A DNA stretch of 54,705 bases from Chromera velia (lineage: Eukaryota; Sar; Chromeraceae), in contig JAHBMJ010000148.1 of the NCBI GenBank assembly GCA_018398765.1, forward strand, positions 1 to 54,705. The letters run 5' to 3'. This document shows, piece after piece, positions 11,174 to 22,005 of this stretch. Made by a program: the position numbers and the translations under genes. The notes under the pieces are model-generated. The model saw only the letters and a list, made by a program, of their open reading frames with translations, did not search any database and was not told the origin of the DNA. The number at the start of each line of letters is the position of its first letter. Within the stretch, counting starts at the first letter, position 1.

Positions 11174-12194
11174 TCATCCTCCTGAGCCCAACAGACCTAC
11201 AGTCGAAGGCGCAGCAGCGGCAGAGGCCCGGTGATGGGCCGGGATGTGCAGCATGCCACGGGGGGCTCCCGGTCGTGTGGAGTCGGGGGGGTTCGTTCCT
11301 CCTCCCCCTCCTCCCTGCATTCCCCCCATCCCCCCGACTGCCTGCTGTGTCTGTTGCTGCTGTACCCGTGGGGGCTGGGAGATGGAGGGGGCGAAGGACT
11401 GAGAGAACGGAATTCCCAGCTGCCCCCTCGCAGCAGTGGCGGCGGACGGCTGCAAGACCGACATTGAGGTCTGTGCTTGCTGCTGCTGCCGTTGTGGCTG
11501 GTGCGTGTGTTGCATGGGCACCCTGTCCTGCAGCGGATGCGGGTAGTGGTGCGGGTAGTGGTGGAGGGCGGGCACAAAAGCATCGGGTTGCTGCTGCTGG
11601 TGGGGATACTGCATCTGCTGCTGCTGTTGTTGTTGGGCGAATTGGGATTGTTGGTGCGGCTGGTGCTGCTGAGGGTGCTGTGGGGGCATTTGTGCATAAG
11701 CAGTGGGAGGATGTTGTCTCGGGTCGGCAGCTGTCGTGGGGGCACGGGAGGAGAGACCCCATGCTCCTCCTCCTCCTGTGGCTGTGGCGGCAGCATTGGG
11801 TGGGTGGAAGGCGGAACCTGGGAGTTGCTGTTGCTCCTGTAAGGTTTGAGAGCGGCCGTTGGGGGCGTGAGGGGGGAAGCCGGCAGAGGGTTGAGGTGGC
11901 TGCATGCGGGTCTGGGCGTACTGCGCTTGCTGCTGGTTTTGGTACATGTGGGGATGCGGGTATACGTTCCCGTATTGGTCTTGGTAGTATTGGTGGTATG
12001 GGTAAGCTGCACCACTATAATTTGCACTATTGTAGGCTGGAAAGACTGGCTGCCCGTGTCTGTAGACGGCACCGCCCACCTGGATGTACTGCCCCCCAGA
12101 GTAGTGCACAATGTGCTGCTGCTGCTGCTGTGTTTTTGGCTCTGGAGAAAGACAGGTTTTCGTTCCGTAGGGACACACTACAGACATGTTCGTG
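11174..12194 (-). other. Prion-like Q/Y/H/P-rich C-terminal exon
   Basis: This terminal exon encodes about 340 residues with CAG/CAA runs (Q5-Q8), HYPHHYPHP-like repeats, Tyr-rich HQYYQDQYGNVYP and a Gly run near the end. Aromatic residues in a polar Gln-rich background are typical of phase-separating RNA-binding proteins. On the plus strand the same DNA reads as CTG repeats, which explains the long antisense frames. Confidence 0.75.
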
Positions 12195-13558
12195 CTGCAA
12201 GCAGCAAGAAAGAAGGGGAAGCGGGGGGGGAAAGGAAGGTATTGCGTACACCCAAAAAGACGCAATATAAATGGGCACGCTGTGCAGACGCGGAGGAAGA
12301 ATAAGCAGGAACAACAGGAGACGTACAGCAGTACAGAAGAAGAGAGCGAACTCAACAAAACAAGAGAAGGAAATCATTTCACGAAAATCAACAAAGACAA
12401 AGAAGACCAGAGGTGGAATAAACTGAACAGTAGAAAACAATCGGGAGGGAAAAGAGAGATCACGGGCTATCCCTTTTCTCGTTGCACCTGCACATCCGTG
12501 CGCTTCTCTGATTGTGTCTCTTCGCCTTGTTTTGTTTGTGTGCTTGTTTCTGACTCAGCTTTCTTTCTTTCTTTCTTTCTTCCTTCGATAGGCATGCAAC
12601 CGACCGATTCAGGAGGATCTTTGCTGTAATCGCCAGACCAACGCTCTGTGGAAAGTCCACAATCCTCCTGCCCTCCATGGCGGCCTCTAGAGAGGCTCGG
12701 TCATGGTACTGCATCAGAGTGTCCGTTTCTGGAACTCCCTCTGTCGTCGCCAGAAGCTGTCTTCTCCTCATCTCCCGCTTCATCGGCGAGGCTTCGTTGA
12801 ACGACCAATCGATGGACGTGGGAATCAGATCCCTGTTGACGGGCAGCTGCTTCAACCAGGAGGGAAGGAGATCCAGCTCCACGAATCTCTCACCTTCTTT
12901 TCGCTCCTTCCGTTTCGGTGGAAGCTGGGCTGCTGAAGGCAGGCAGGAAGACACGCAGTGCAAAAACTTTCAAAAACGTATAATTCTATCAATTGTTGAA
13001 CGCAGGCGATGTGAAACACACCACATATACCACGAACAGCGTTTCTATCGAGCGATGGTTGCATGGAGACTCGAGTGCAGAGACAAACTTTGTGCAGAAG
13101 AGTGCCAAATTTGCATGGACGGGACATAATTAGATGAGGCACTGTCGAAACAGGCAGGCATAGAAAACGAGGGAGACTGTAAATTACACGCACACACACA
13201 GAAAAAAGGCGGCTACTCTCTTCCTGCGGCATTGGTTGGTTTTGTCTTTCTTCCGCAGACTGACCCGACTGCTCAGGGACGGTCTGTATGTGGAACCCTA
13301 TGGATCCCACGGGGTCGATCTGCTCCCTCTCCCCTTGCTGCTGCTGCTGCTTCTGGGCAGAAGACGACGAAGCAGCAGTTGCAGAAGCCCCAGCAGAGGA
13401 GGAGGAAGAGCGATTTTCAGTGGGCAAACAGACGGAGGAGAAGATGTGACTCTTCCAACCTCCAGGGGGAGTGGGGGGGGGAGGGCGTTCGATCAGGTCC
13501 ATTTGCTTCAGAAGGGACAGAACCAGGGGACCTCGCTCTGCACGCAAAAATGCACACA

Positions 13559-13616
<58 letters not shown>

Positions 13617-16600
13617 TGCAGCCACACACGCGATAATGCACGCACGCACACACACATACATGCTGCGGACACACTCACATACCAACCTACACAGATTGTA
13701 AGCCTTCAAATTCCCTTCATTCACAGACAAGCAGAACAAAGAAAAGAAAGAGAGATCCAGTACAGATGCATGGACAGGCAAATAGAAAACTGTCCCGTGA
13801 AGATTGTAAAAAGGGCTGTCACAAGCCCTCGCCACAGACCCCCCCCCTTCCAAGTCACTGACCCTTAGCGATTCTTTTCACCTCCTCCAACGGACGGAAG
13901 ATGAACGCAGCGTGCAGATCATCAGGCGTCCCCCCGTGCAAGAATTCTTCCAACAAGGGCACCCCGGTGTCGTACTTGTACTGCAGAGGCACCCTCTCAT
14001 TCGGGAACAGACGTGCCGTCTGTGCCCGTACAGTGGGAGCTGCCGCTGGAGTTGCTGCTGTACCTTTCTTTGGGGTGCTCGCAGATTCTGCCCTCCTCTT
14101 GTCCTTGTCTTCCTTTTCCCCTGCAGCGAGGGAGTGCAGTTGCACATAGAAAAAACATAAGATGAGAGATGGGAACGGCCAGAAGATATGCATAATAAAT
14201 GCTTGCTCGAGGGCAGACAGAAAACGCAAACGAAGGGCTTCCGACAGAGACCCACAAAGATACCGGATGAGAAGTGCAGAGGTAGCAAAAAGGCTGGACG
14301 CAAGAAAACCACGACTACAATAGCTGAATGAGTCGATGCAAAGAGTTGCAAAGGGAGAAACAGACGAACATAAAAGGAAAAACGGTTGACACGTCAGTAT
14401 AGTGTGACGCTCGCACACACCTCCTGTCTGTGCCTGTGCCTTCGAAGGAGTCCCACTCGGTGTCCCTCCCGATCGCCCCGTCTGTAGATCCGCCCCTTTT
14501 CCCGCGGTCGTCCTCATAGGAGGGGCGAAGGAGTGCATGCTCGCGGAGGGCTGCACATGCAACCACATTCATGAAAAAGTACACACACCTAAACACACAC
14601 ACGCACACACACACACACAGAGCAACCGACAGTGAAAAGACACAAGGGCACTTTTGAGTCTCAGATTACACTGAGAGAAGCACACACTGACAAGCGTACA
14701 CACGTTCTCCACACACACTGACTCAAAATGCACCGAAAGAAGAGCAGAGACAATTTGAGTTGAGGAGAATGGCAGAAGGAAGAGGTTCTTCTCGCTGCTC
14801 TCATGGCTGTCGACGGGCTTTGTTTCTTTCTTCTTTCCAGTTTGCGCGTGTTCAGCCACCTCCCTTCTCTCTATCCTTCAATTTTCCGCTCTCTGTGCCC
14901 CCCCTTTTTTCTGAGGCTCTTACCCACCCTCTTTTTGTCCTCTTGAGGATCTCTGCGCCTCTCCGTTGCTGCCACCAGCTGATGCGCTGCGGGGGGGCTC
15001 GCCTTCTTGCGGTTCGGGTCCATCAACGACGGCGAGGCAGGCTGCAAAGAGAGAGGGAAAGAGAGAAGCAAACCAACAAATACATACGCCGTCTTTACGT
15101 TCTTGCATGCATGTTCTTGGTCTTGATTCGCACAGATAGACAGAATTTAGAGACGGATATGAAATGAGAAAAGGCAGGCCATCTTCGGAAGGAAGCCAAG
15201 GGAAGGGAGCAAATGAATGAAAAGGACGGACGACTCGATCATCATCCAGGGAGGGAGGGGCGCTTGAGTCAAATCATGCATGCAATCTTCCCCCCCCCCT
15301 TCGATTACTCTTTACTTTCCTCTCACAGGCACACCATTCACATCCCTTCCACAACTCTTCACTGACCGACACACAAAGAGCAACAACAGACGAAAAGGCA
15401 AACCAAGAAAGTCTGCAGCAACCATGCAACCCAGCAAAGAAAAAGGTGGCAGAAAGGAAGGAATGAGGGACACAGACAGACCCTCTGTTGCTGTTGCTGC
15501 TGTGCCTGCTGGAAGTGCTGCACGGGGACTGGCACCGGAAGGGCCCCGCTGTGGAGAAGAGGAAACGGAATGGGGGCCCCTTTCCCCGAGAGTTCTAAAG
15601 GGAGAGGCAGGGGGGTCCTCAAGACTGACGACGACGCGTGGTCGCTCCCCCTCGGCCTCTCCGAGATGGCAGGAGCGATCCGTGGAGGCGAGGTCGTGTG
15701 TCTCTCCTTCGGATGCAGGTACGAGGGAGTACCTCTCTCTGTGGGTGATTTGGACATTCCAGCCTGCAAGAGGGATGAAAAAAGACAAAGAACAGGAAGG
15801 AAAAGGAAGGCTGGTAAGCTTTTTGTGTGTTGATTGGGGCTCGAGCAAGCAAAGCATCTTCAGGGCTTTCTTGGAAGAGCCTTTTCTCTCTTTGTATCCT
15901 CCAGCCTCGATACATCCATCTTCACAATTTGAGGAATGTGTCCGAGTGGCAACATCCAGGGAGAGAGATGGATACAGGCGGAAAAAGGCTTTCTGGTTGT
16001 CTTTTTCTTTCACAAACAATTGCACAAACAGACACACGCAGGCAGACTTTTGTTTTTTTTTTTGCAGGCTCATCAACCGACCGCATGGGAAGAAGCAGAG
16101 TGTCTCTGTTTGCTCTGCGGGTCAACTGGGGGGCTGGAGGTGCCCATCGCAGTCTTCTTCTTCTCCTTCTGCCTCTCTGATGCCTCCTCCTCTGCTGTAC
16201 CTGCACCTGCTGCTGCTGCACGGGCAGACGACGAGGCTGGCGTCGGAGCGGGGGCACCCTGAGGGGGGGAGGCACGGACAGGGTGGGGGAAGGGAGAGCC
16301 AGGGCGCGTGGGGTGGAGTACGTGCGCGTAGGGAGGGGGCTGCGTTTGCGCTTGCTTTGCTTGTTGGGCAGGGCCAGTCCTGGAGGGAAGCACGGGAGCA
16401 GAGGGGTTCTTTGAGGCGGTCCTGTGGACGTCAGCAGAAAAGGCGGTCACGGGGTTGGGGGTGGAATCCACAACAGCCTTTGAGGGATTGGAATGGGGGG
16501 GGCTCTGGCTTGACTGAATTTTGAATGAGGAAGGAGGGGAGGAACGATTGATGACCTCTCTTTCTCTTTCCTCCTTTTCCTTCAGCCTGTGCTTTTCCTT

Positions 16601-19206
16601 TTCCCTTTCTTTTTCCTTCTTGGGCTTTGTGAAACCGTCCGCTTGAGGCTGAGCGTCATGAGAGGGAGAGGATTCTTTGTGGAGACTGAGCGATATCTCT
16701 TTTTTGGATCCCTTTTGCTTCATGGCCGAGGAGCCTTTTTCTCTTTGGTCGGATTCCTTCTCTTTCTCTCTCCCCCCCTTTTCAACGTTGGTGATCGAAA
16801 TGGAAGCGCCCGGCTCCTCGCCTCCCGAGGAGGGGGTGGGGAGGACTTTGGGTGTCGTGTCGGCAGCAGTGGCTGTGGCAGTCACGGTTTCATCAGAGGA
16901 GGAGCCTGGGTCTTCCTTCTCTTTCTGTCTGTCTCTCTCCTTTTCTTTCTCAGCAGGGAGGCCAGGCTGAGTCTGGTTCTTGGACACAGCGTTGGAACTT
17001 CCATTGGAAGGGGGAGGCTCTGCAGAGAGATGATCGATGTGATCAGGAAAGAAAGAATGTTCGAAGGGGAGTTGGTGATGTGGGAGACGTGGAAGGAAAG
17101 TATTTTGCCTGGGACGAAGGAAGGGGAAGGGGCCAATTTGCACATTCCAGACGGGAAACAGGACAATGGAAGACAGGAGAAGCCTTTCAGGTACGGGCAC
17201 TTGTCGGCATGCGTGGAGTGTTCATAGAAAGCGAAAGTGGCATGCATGGCGTTTCACCGACTGCGCAAAGCCATGCAAAGGTCGTCAAACATATAAGAGA
17301 GGCAGAGAGAGCGAGAGAGAGGCAGAGAGAGCGAGAGAGAGGCAGAGAGCCGTGATGCCAGAAGTACCAACCTTGTGGGCGGCCTTTTTGTTTTTCGGCT
17401 TGACTCTCCCCCTTGTCCTTTTCCTTTTCCTGGCTGCTGCTGAGGAGATTCAACGAAACGTTGGCGCCGGCCGGCAGCTTTCTGGTGCTGGACGCTCCTC
17501 CCGCCATGATCAAATTTCTCCGCGAGACCCCGTCTCTGCCAAGTGGCCCCCCTCTCCTATCCCTCTCTCTCTGGTCGCTCAGAACGGGAGTGAGGGGCTT
17601 TGCAGAGGGACCCATGGTTGGTGCACCGCTAACAGAAGAAACAGCAGCAGCCACAGAAGACCTCTCTCTGTCCTTTGTTCCAGACTGGTGTTTCTGTCCC
17701 GCCCCCCCGCTTCTCGGAAGATGGTCGTCTCGTACCGATGCCGTTCCTTGAGTCGAAGCCTGCAGAAAGAAAGAAAAAAAGAAAAGAAAGAAAGAAAGAA
17801 AGAAAGAAAGGAAGGCACGTGGGCAGAAAGTGTGTGCGGGAAAGAGGAGGGTAGACGGGTGGAGACGAAGTGTGAGGCCAATCGCGGTTGCATGCTACCA
17901 ACATGTGTTACGATGTGTGTCGTGCTTCGTCATTCGCAAAAGATGCGGGCTCGTAATCGAAACCAGAAAGGGCGACGAGCAATCACAGGAAAGAGTGAAC
18001 GGGCAAGGATAACAGAAAGGAAGGAACGCAAGGCGCAGCAAGAAAAGAGGGAACGATGCAAAAGGAGGGAAGGAGAGAAGGAATAAAGGAGGCGAGGACA
18101 CGGAAAGAAAGCACAAAAAAAAAGAGAAAAGCCGTCTGATCACTCACCCGGAGAGGCTTGCCGCTCCGTCCCCCTCGCTCTCCTTCTTCGACTTCTGCCT
18201 TTTCCCTCTCCTGGACCCCCCTTCTCCCCGCTCCCCCCGCCTCAGAACCGGAGGACCTCGGCAGTCTGTCTCTTTCCTTCTGACTGTTATGAGACGTCCT
18301 CCCTCCCCCCTCTCTGTGTCCTTGGGAGCCCGACCGCAGAGGAGCACTGGGAGAAGCAGACTCTGCTATCAAAGAGGACCTCTCTCCTCGAAGGCCCGAA
18401 ACCCCTGTCTGCCCCACCACCTTCCTCTCCCTTTCCTTCCCGACGCCTGTTGCTGCCGGCTTCAGAGTGATGTGGGACGCCGCCCCTCTTGCCCCAGGTC
18501 CCCTTGAGGTCATTAAGGAATGTCCACCACCCGAGAGACCTCCAGAAAGACCATGCATGCCCCCAGAACCTCTGCTAGACACCAACCCCCCCGTCTCCTT
18601 CCCATGTCTGAGGGGCACTGGCATCACGGGCCCCCCAGCAGACGATTCCTTGATAGGAGGACTGCGCGCTCGAAGGGCCGCAGACCCCAGAGCGAGCTTA
18701 CGTGTTCCGGTCGCCGGCCCCTGCAGAGAGAGAGAGGGTGAGGAGAAAATGACGCACAAATGAATCCTGTGGATTCAAACAACTTCCTTCAGACCGTGCA
18801 CGACTGAATCCCCAAGTCCGCATTCACTCTCAGTCAGGTAGACGTATACACCAAAGGCACCATACAGGTAGAGGTAGTGCACTTTTCGGCACACGGACCT
18901 TTCCTTCTTTCCCTTCCTTCTCTCCTTTTGCTCCCGACAAGTGATACGCCGACGCTGCGCCTGAGGGTGCCGAGGCCCTGGCAGTCCCCGAAGATTTCAG
19001 GAGAGGCCGCGGCCCGGCATTGGCCCCCCGCTGCAACAAGGCATAAGCACACCACCAGACAAAGCACACGAGTTGGATGAACTCCTCAAAAAAAGGAAAA
19101 AGGCACGAGCAAACAACAGTCTCTATTTGTTGTCTCCAAAGCTGTTGTTGCGCACAGATTTAGGAGAGCAACTTACAGCTTCCGGTTTCTTGGCAAAGGA
19201 TGCCAT
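11174..19206 (-). CDS. 12-exon gene: ~1,487-aa disordered protein with prion-like Q/Y-rich tail
   Basis: Exons in coding order: 19177-19206, 18899-19030, 18148-18720, 17372-17759, 16082-17019, 15482-15763, 14928-15041, 14421-14550, 13863-14120, 13265-13537, 12605-12929, 11174-12194. The total is 4,464 nt, with all splice phases compatible and no internal stop. It starts MASFAKKPEA and stops with TGA at 11174-11176. Residues 1-860 are Ser/Gly/Arg/Pro-rich with Lys/Glu-charged runs (about 375-687). Two ordered-looking segments follow: around 890-948 (TARLFPNERVPLQYKY, then FIFRPLEEVKRIAKG) and around 1040-1147 (LDLLPSWLKQLPVNRD). The last exon (about 1148-1487) is rich in Gln, Tyr, His and Pro, with poly-Q runs, typical of prion-like proteins of RNP granules. 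No catalytic domain is recognised. It could be a translation or mRNP scaffold, which is inference from composition. The acceptor at 12929 could be 12932 (one extra codon). Confidence 0.8.
13554..13616. repeat. (CA)n(GA)n compound microsatellite in an intron
   Basis: An ACAC run followed by an AGAG run, located in the intron just upstream (in gene orientation) of the exon at 13265-13537. Confidence 0.9.
17290..17350. repeat. GA-rich tandem repeat (~20-bp unit)
   Basis: The phrase AGGCAGAGAGAGCGAGAG is repeated in tandem about three times inside an intron of the minus-strand gene. Confidence 0.8.
17764..17814. repeat. (GAAA)n microsatellite in an intron
   Basis: A purine tetranucleotide run immediately upstream (gene orientation) of the acceptor for exon 17372-17759. 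On the coding strand it is a (TTTC)n polypyrimidine tract that probably helps define the 3' splice site. Confidence 0.85.
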
Positions 19207-20402
19207 TCTATCCACAACCAAGAAAGCAGCTCCTCCACTTGTGCTTGCTTATGCAATCTTTGAGCGATGTTGATGGTCCAAAAAAGAGGAAAGCACACAG
19301 GAGCTGACACAAAATCACACCTTCAGAACCGTGCTGCTCAGTCTGATACGAACATCTCAAACAGCAAAAATTGACAGGGTTGTGGTCGCATGAATGGAAA
19401 GACGGCACACCACGCATTTAAACATATAGGAGCTGCAGGACGTCACAAGAGATGCAACCCGTTACATCCCGTAACTGCCACCACTTGCCATGCACCTCGA
19501 TCGAGCTGAACATCGATGATCATCGATGCATGACAGAACATCGATCTCAGTGTGGCAACTGGCGGGGTTCATGCAGTGCAATCATTGCATGTGGCGGCGC
19601 GCAAGATTTTGTCCCCATATGCACGTAAACGTATAGGCGTCGCCATGCGTCGCCCCATCGCGCCACATGCATGCATCGATCGATCGCGCGATATCGCGCG
19701 CCCCTCGCATGCATATATCGCGATATAGCTCGGGGAGGTCGGAGACGCCGTCTCCTCTGACGCGTGACTTCCAAATCGAATTGTGTGGCAGTCTGATCAT
19801 GTCACAGGCCCAAAGAGGGCACCAAAATTCAACCTCCAGACTCGCAGCACGAGCGAAGCTGTATGTACAGTGTCGATCCTTGCACTGACTTTCTTTTTCA
19901 CTCACCTTTGAGAATCGCGTCAGGTGGTCGAATGCAAGCCTCACTTTGATCAGGCCTTTTTTGTGCGTGCCGACAGATCATCATATCGTCTTCGGTTTGG
20001 ACCTTCGTGGTCTTTCGTAGCGCTCACACAGTGCGCTATTAATACTCTTTGTCTGGCCTGCATCACCCGTCGAGTCACGTTTTTCCTAGCTAGTGTCAGT
20101 CAAACGATCCGGGCGAAATGGTTTGCTTCCCCTTTCTCGTGGGTGCGTTTGGGGCTGTCAAACAGAGATAGGGAGGGGAGGGGGGTGCTTCATTCATGCT
20201 CAAGTGCCAGCTCTTCTGTCTGCTATGCCACATAGTTCTTCTGTCTCCTGGTCGTCCACAGCTGGTCTTCTTGTGTCCCTGCTTGACTGCAGAGATTAGG
20301 AGTAAAAGCCAATGAGAACCGCGAGCCTTGACCAGTGTCAAGCAGACTGAGTGAGTGCTCTGAGTAGTGAAGAAGGAAAGATCGAAAGAAGACAGCAGCA
20401 CC
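19207..20402. promoter_or_regulatory. Divergent promoter region between the prion-like and RNB-helicase genes
   Basis: The two start codons (19206 on minus, 20403 on plus) face away from each other across ~1.2 kb. The centre is full of palindromes: ATCGATGATCATCGAT near 19513-19530, CATGCATGCATCGATCGATCG near 19668-19690, CGCGATATCGCG near 19685-19698 and ATATCGCGATAT near 19714-19727. GCATGC-type sites match a known ApiAP2 motif. The longer open frames here show no splice or domain support. Co-regulation of the pair is inference. Confidence 0.5.
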
Positions 20403-20925
20403 ATGGATCTGCGGGCGGAGCCTGGACAGGTTTTGGGGGATTTGGGGGACGAGGAGGAGATGCAGGAAGCCTTCGATCAGCAGTCTGACGGTCAGAGCGT
20501 GGACTCACAAGACGAGGAAGGGGACGATAGGGGAGAGAGAGAAAGAAGGTTGCAGAATGGCAGAGAACGGGTTCGGGTTGTGGCAGGCCAGGATGGGGAG
20601 CCTGGTGGTCCTGTGCGTCATCCATATCAGCCGTATATGAAGGAAGAGGAGTGTGAAAAACTGGTCGCACACTCACGAAAACTGAGTTTTCCCATGCCGT
20701 TTCCCCCCCCTGGTGCTGGGGGCTCTTCGTCTTCTGCCTCTGCTGCCTTCATAACTCCCACAAAGGAGCTGGAGGGTTTGATCGAGGGAATGAACAAACT
20801 CCTGGTGGGCGCCGTTTGCCGGGGCCCCCTGAAGGTGGTCTCTTCCTCGGACAGCGAATTTCGAGTAGCAAAGGTCAGTCAGACTTGGAGAGACAGACAG
20901 ACGGACAGATAGATACAGGTAGACC

Positions 20926-20980
<55 letters not shown>

Positions 20981-21021
20981 CGACCGACCGACCGACCGAC
21001 CGACCGACCGACCGACCGACC

Positions 21022-21052
<31 letters not shown>

Positions 21053-21973
21053 CGACAGACAGACACAGACAGACAGACCGACAGACAGACGCACCGACCG
21101 GCTGCGCGACCCACGAACCCACTGACGGACTTGTTCATACACCCCTCCACACACACTCACACACAGGGGGAGAGAGAGAACAAGAGAGGGAAACTTCTAT
21201 GCCTTGCAAGGGTCTCGCTTGGATTCCGATTCCCATCCATCATGCCCGCTCCCACTCAGTCTTCTTTCCTCTATGACGTTCACTCAACGAGAAACGTTTC
21301 TCGCCCGTCCAACTTCACTGGATGAAGAGACAGATGATCTATGGATGACCCTTGGTGGCACTGGACCCGACTTTCTTTGCATTTTATGGGATAACGAAGG
21401 TGAGTGCCTGCCTGCCTGCAGTCGTTTGTGACTGTGACTGAAGGACCGGAGTTTCTCCTGAATCGCCACATTTCAGTTTTGGGGCTCCCTGACAGGAATA
21501 GAGCGTGGCCGGGAGATATCGTGGTGGTCTCGGTGAGTCAATTTTCCTCCTCCTACTCTTGTTCTTCGCTTACTTGTCCTTGTGCTTCTGCCTCCTGTCT
21601 CTCCTCTGCTGTGATTCCACTTGAAAAAGCTTTAGGTTTATATTTCTCCTATGGCTTGCCAAGAGAGCCGAGAAAGGACAGCAATGAAAGAAGGAAGCGA
21701 ACAAGAAATGACAGTCGGACAGAAAGGGTGAACGCTAGAGCTTGAGAAACAGGGTGATCTCTATTCTTTCCTGTCCTTTTTTCGAATGTGCTTCCACTCA
21801 GATTTTGGCTGTGGAGGTGTCCCGCTCTTTCCTTGACAAGCGGAGGGCGGCGTCCGATGGACAAAGGGGTCAGTCTGTCTGTCTGTCTGTCTGCATGCGC
21901 CTCCCTCTTCGACTTTAATTTCCTCCCTCTTTCCCTTCCTCCTCTTCCTCTCTCCCCCCGGTCCCCCCCTTTG

Positions 21974-22005
<32 letters not shown>

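Noticed and set aside
10738-12270. 510-aa plus-strand frame
   Set aside because: Its second half is antisense of the Q-rich terminal exon and it lacks domain or splice evidence; the minus-strand exon is phase-consistent with 11 other exons.
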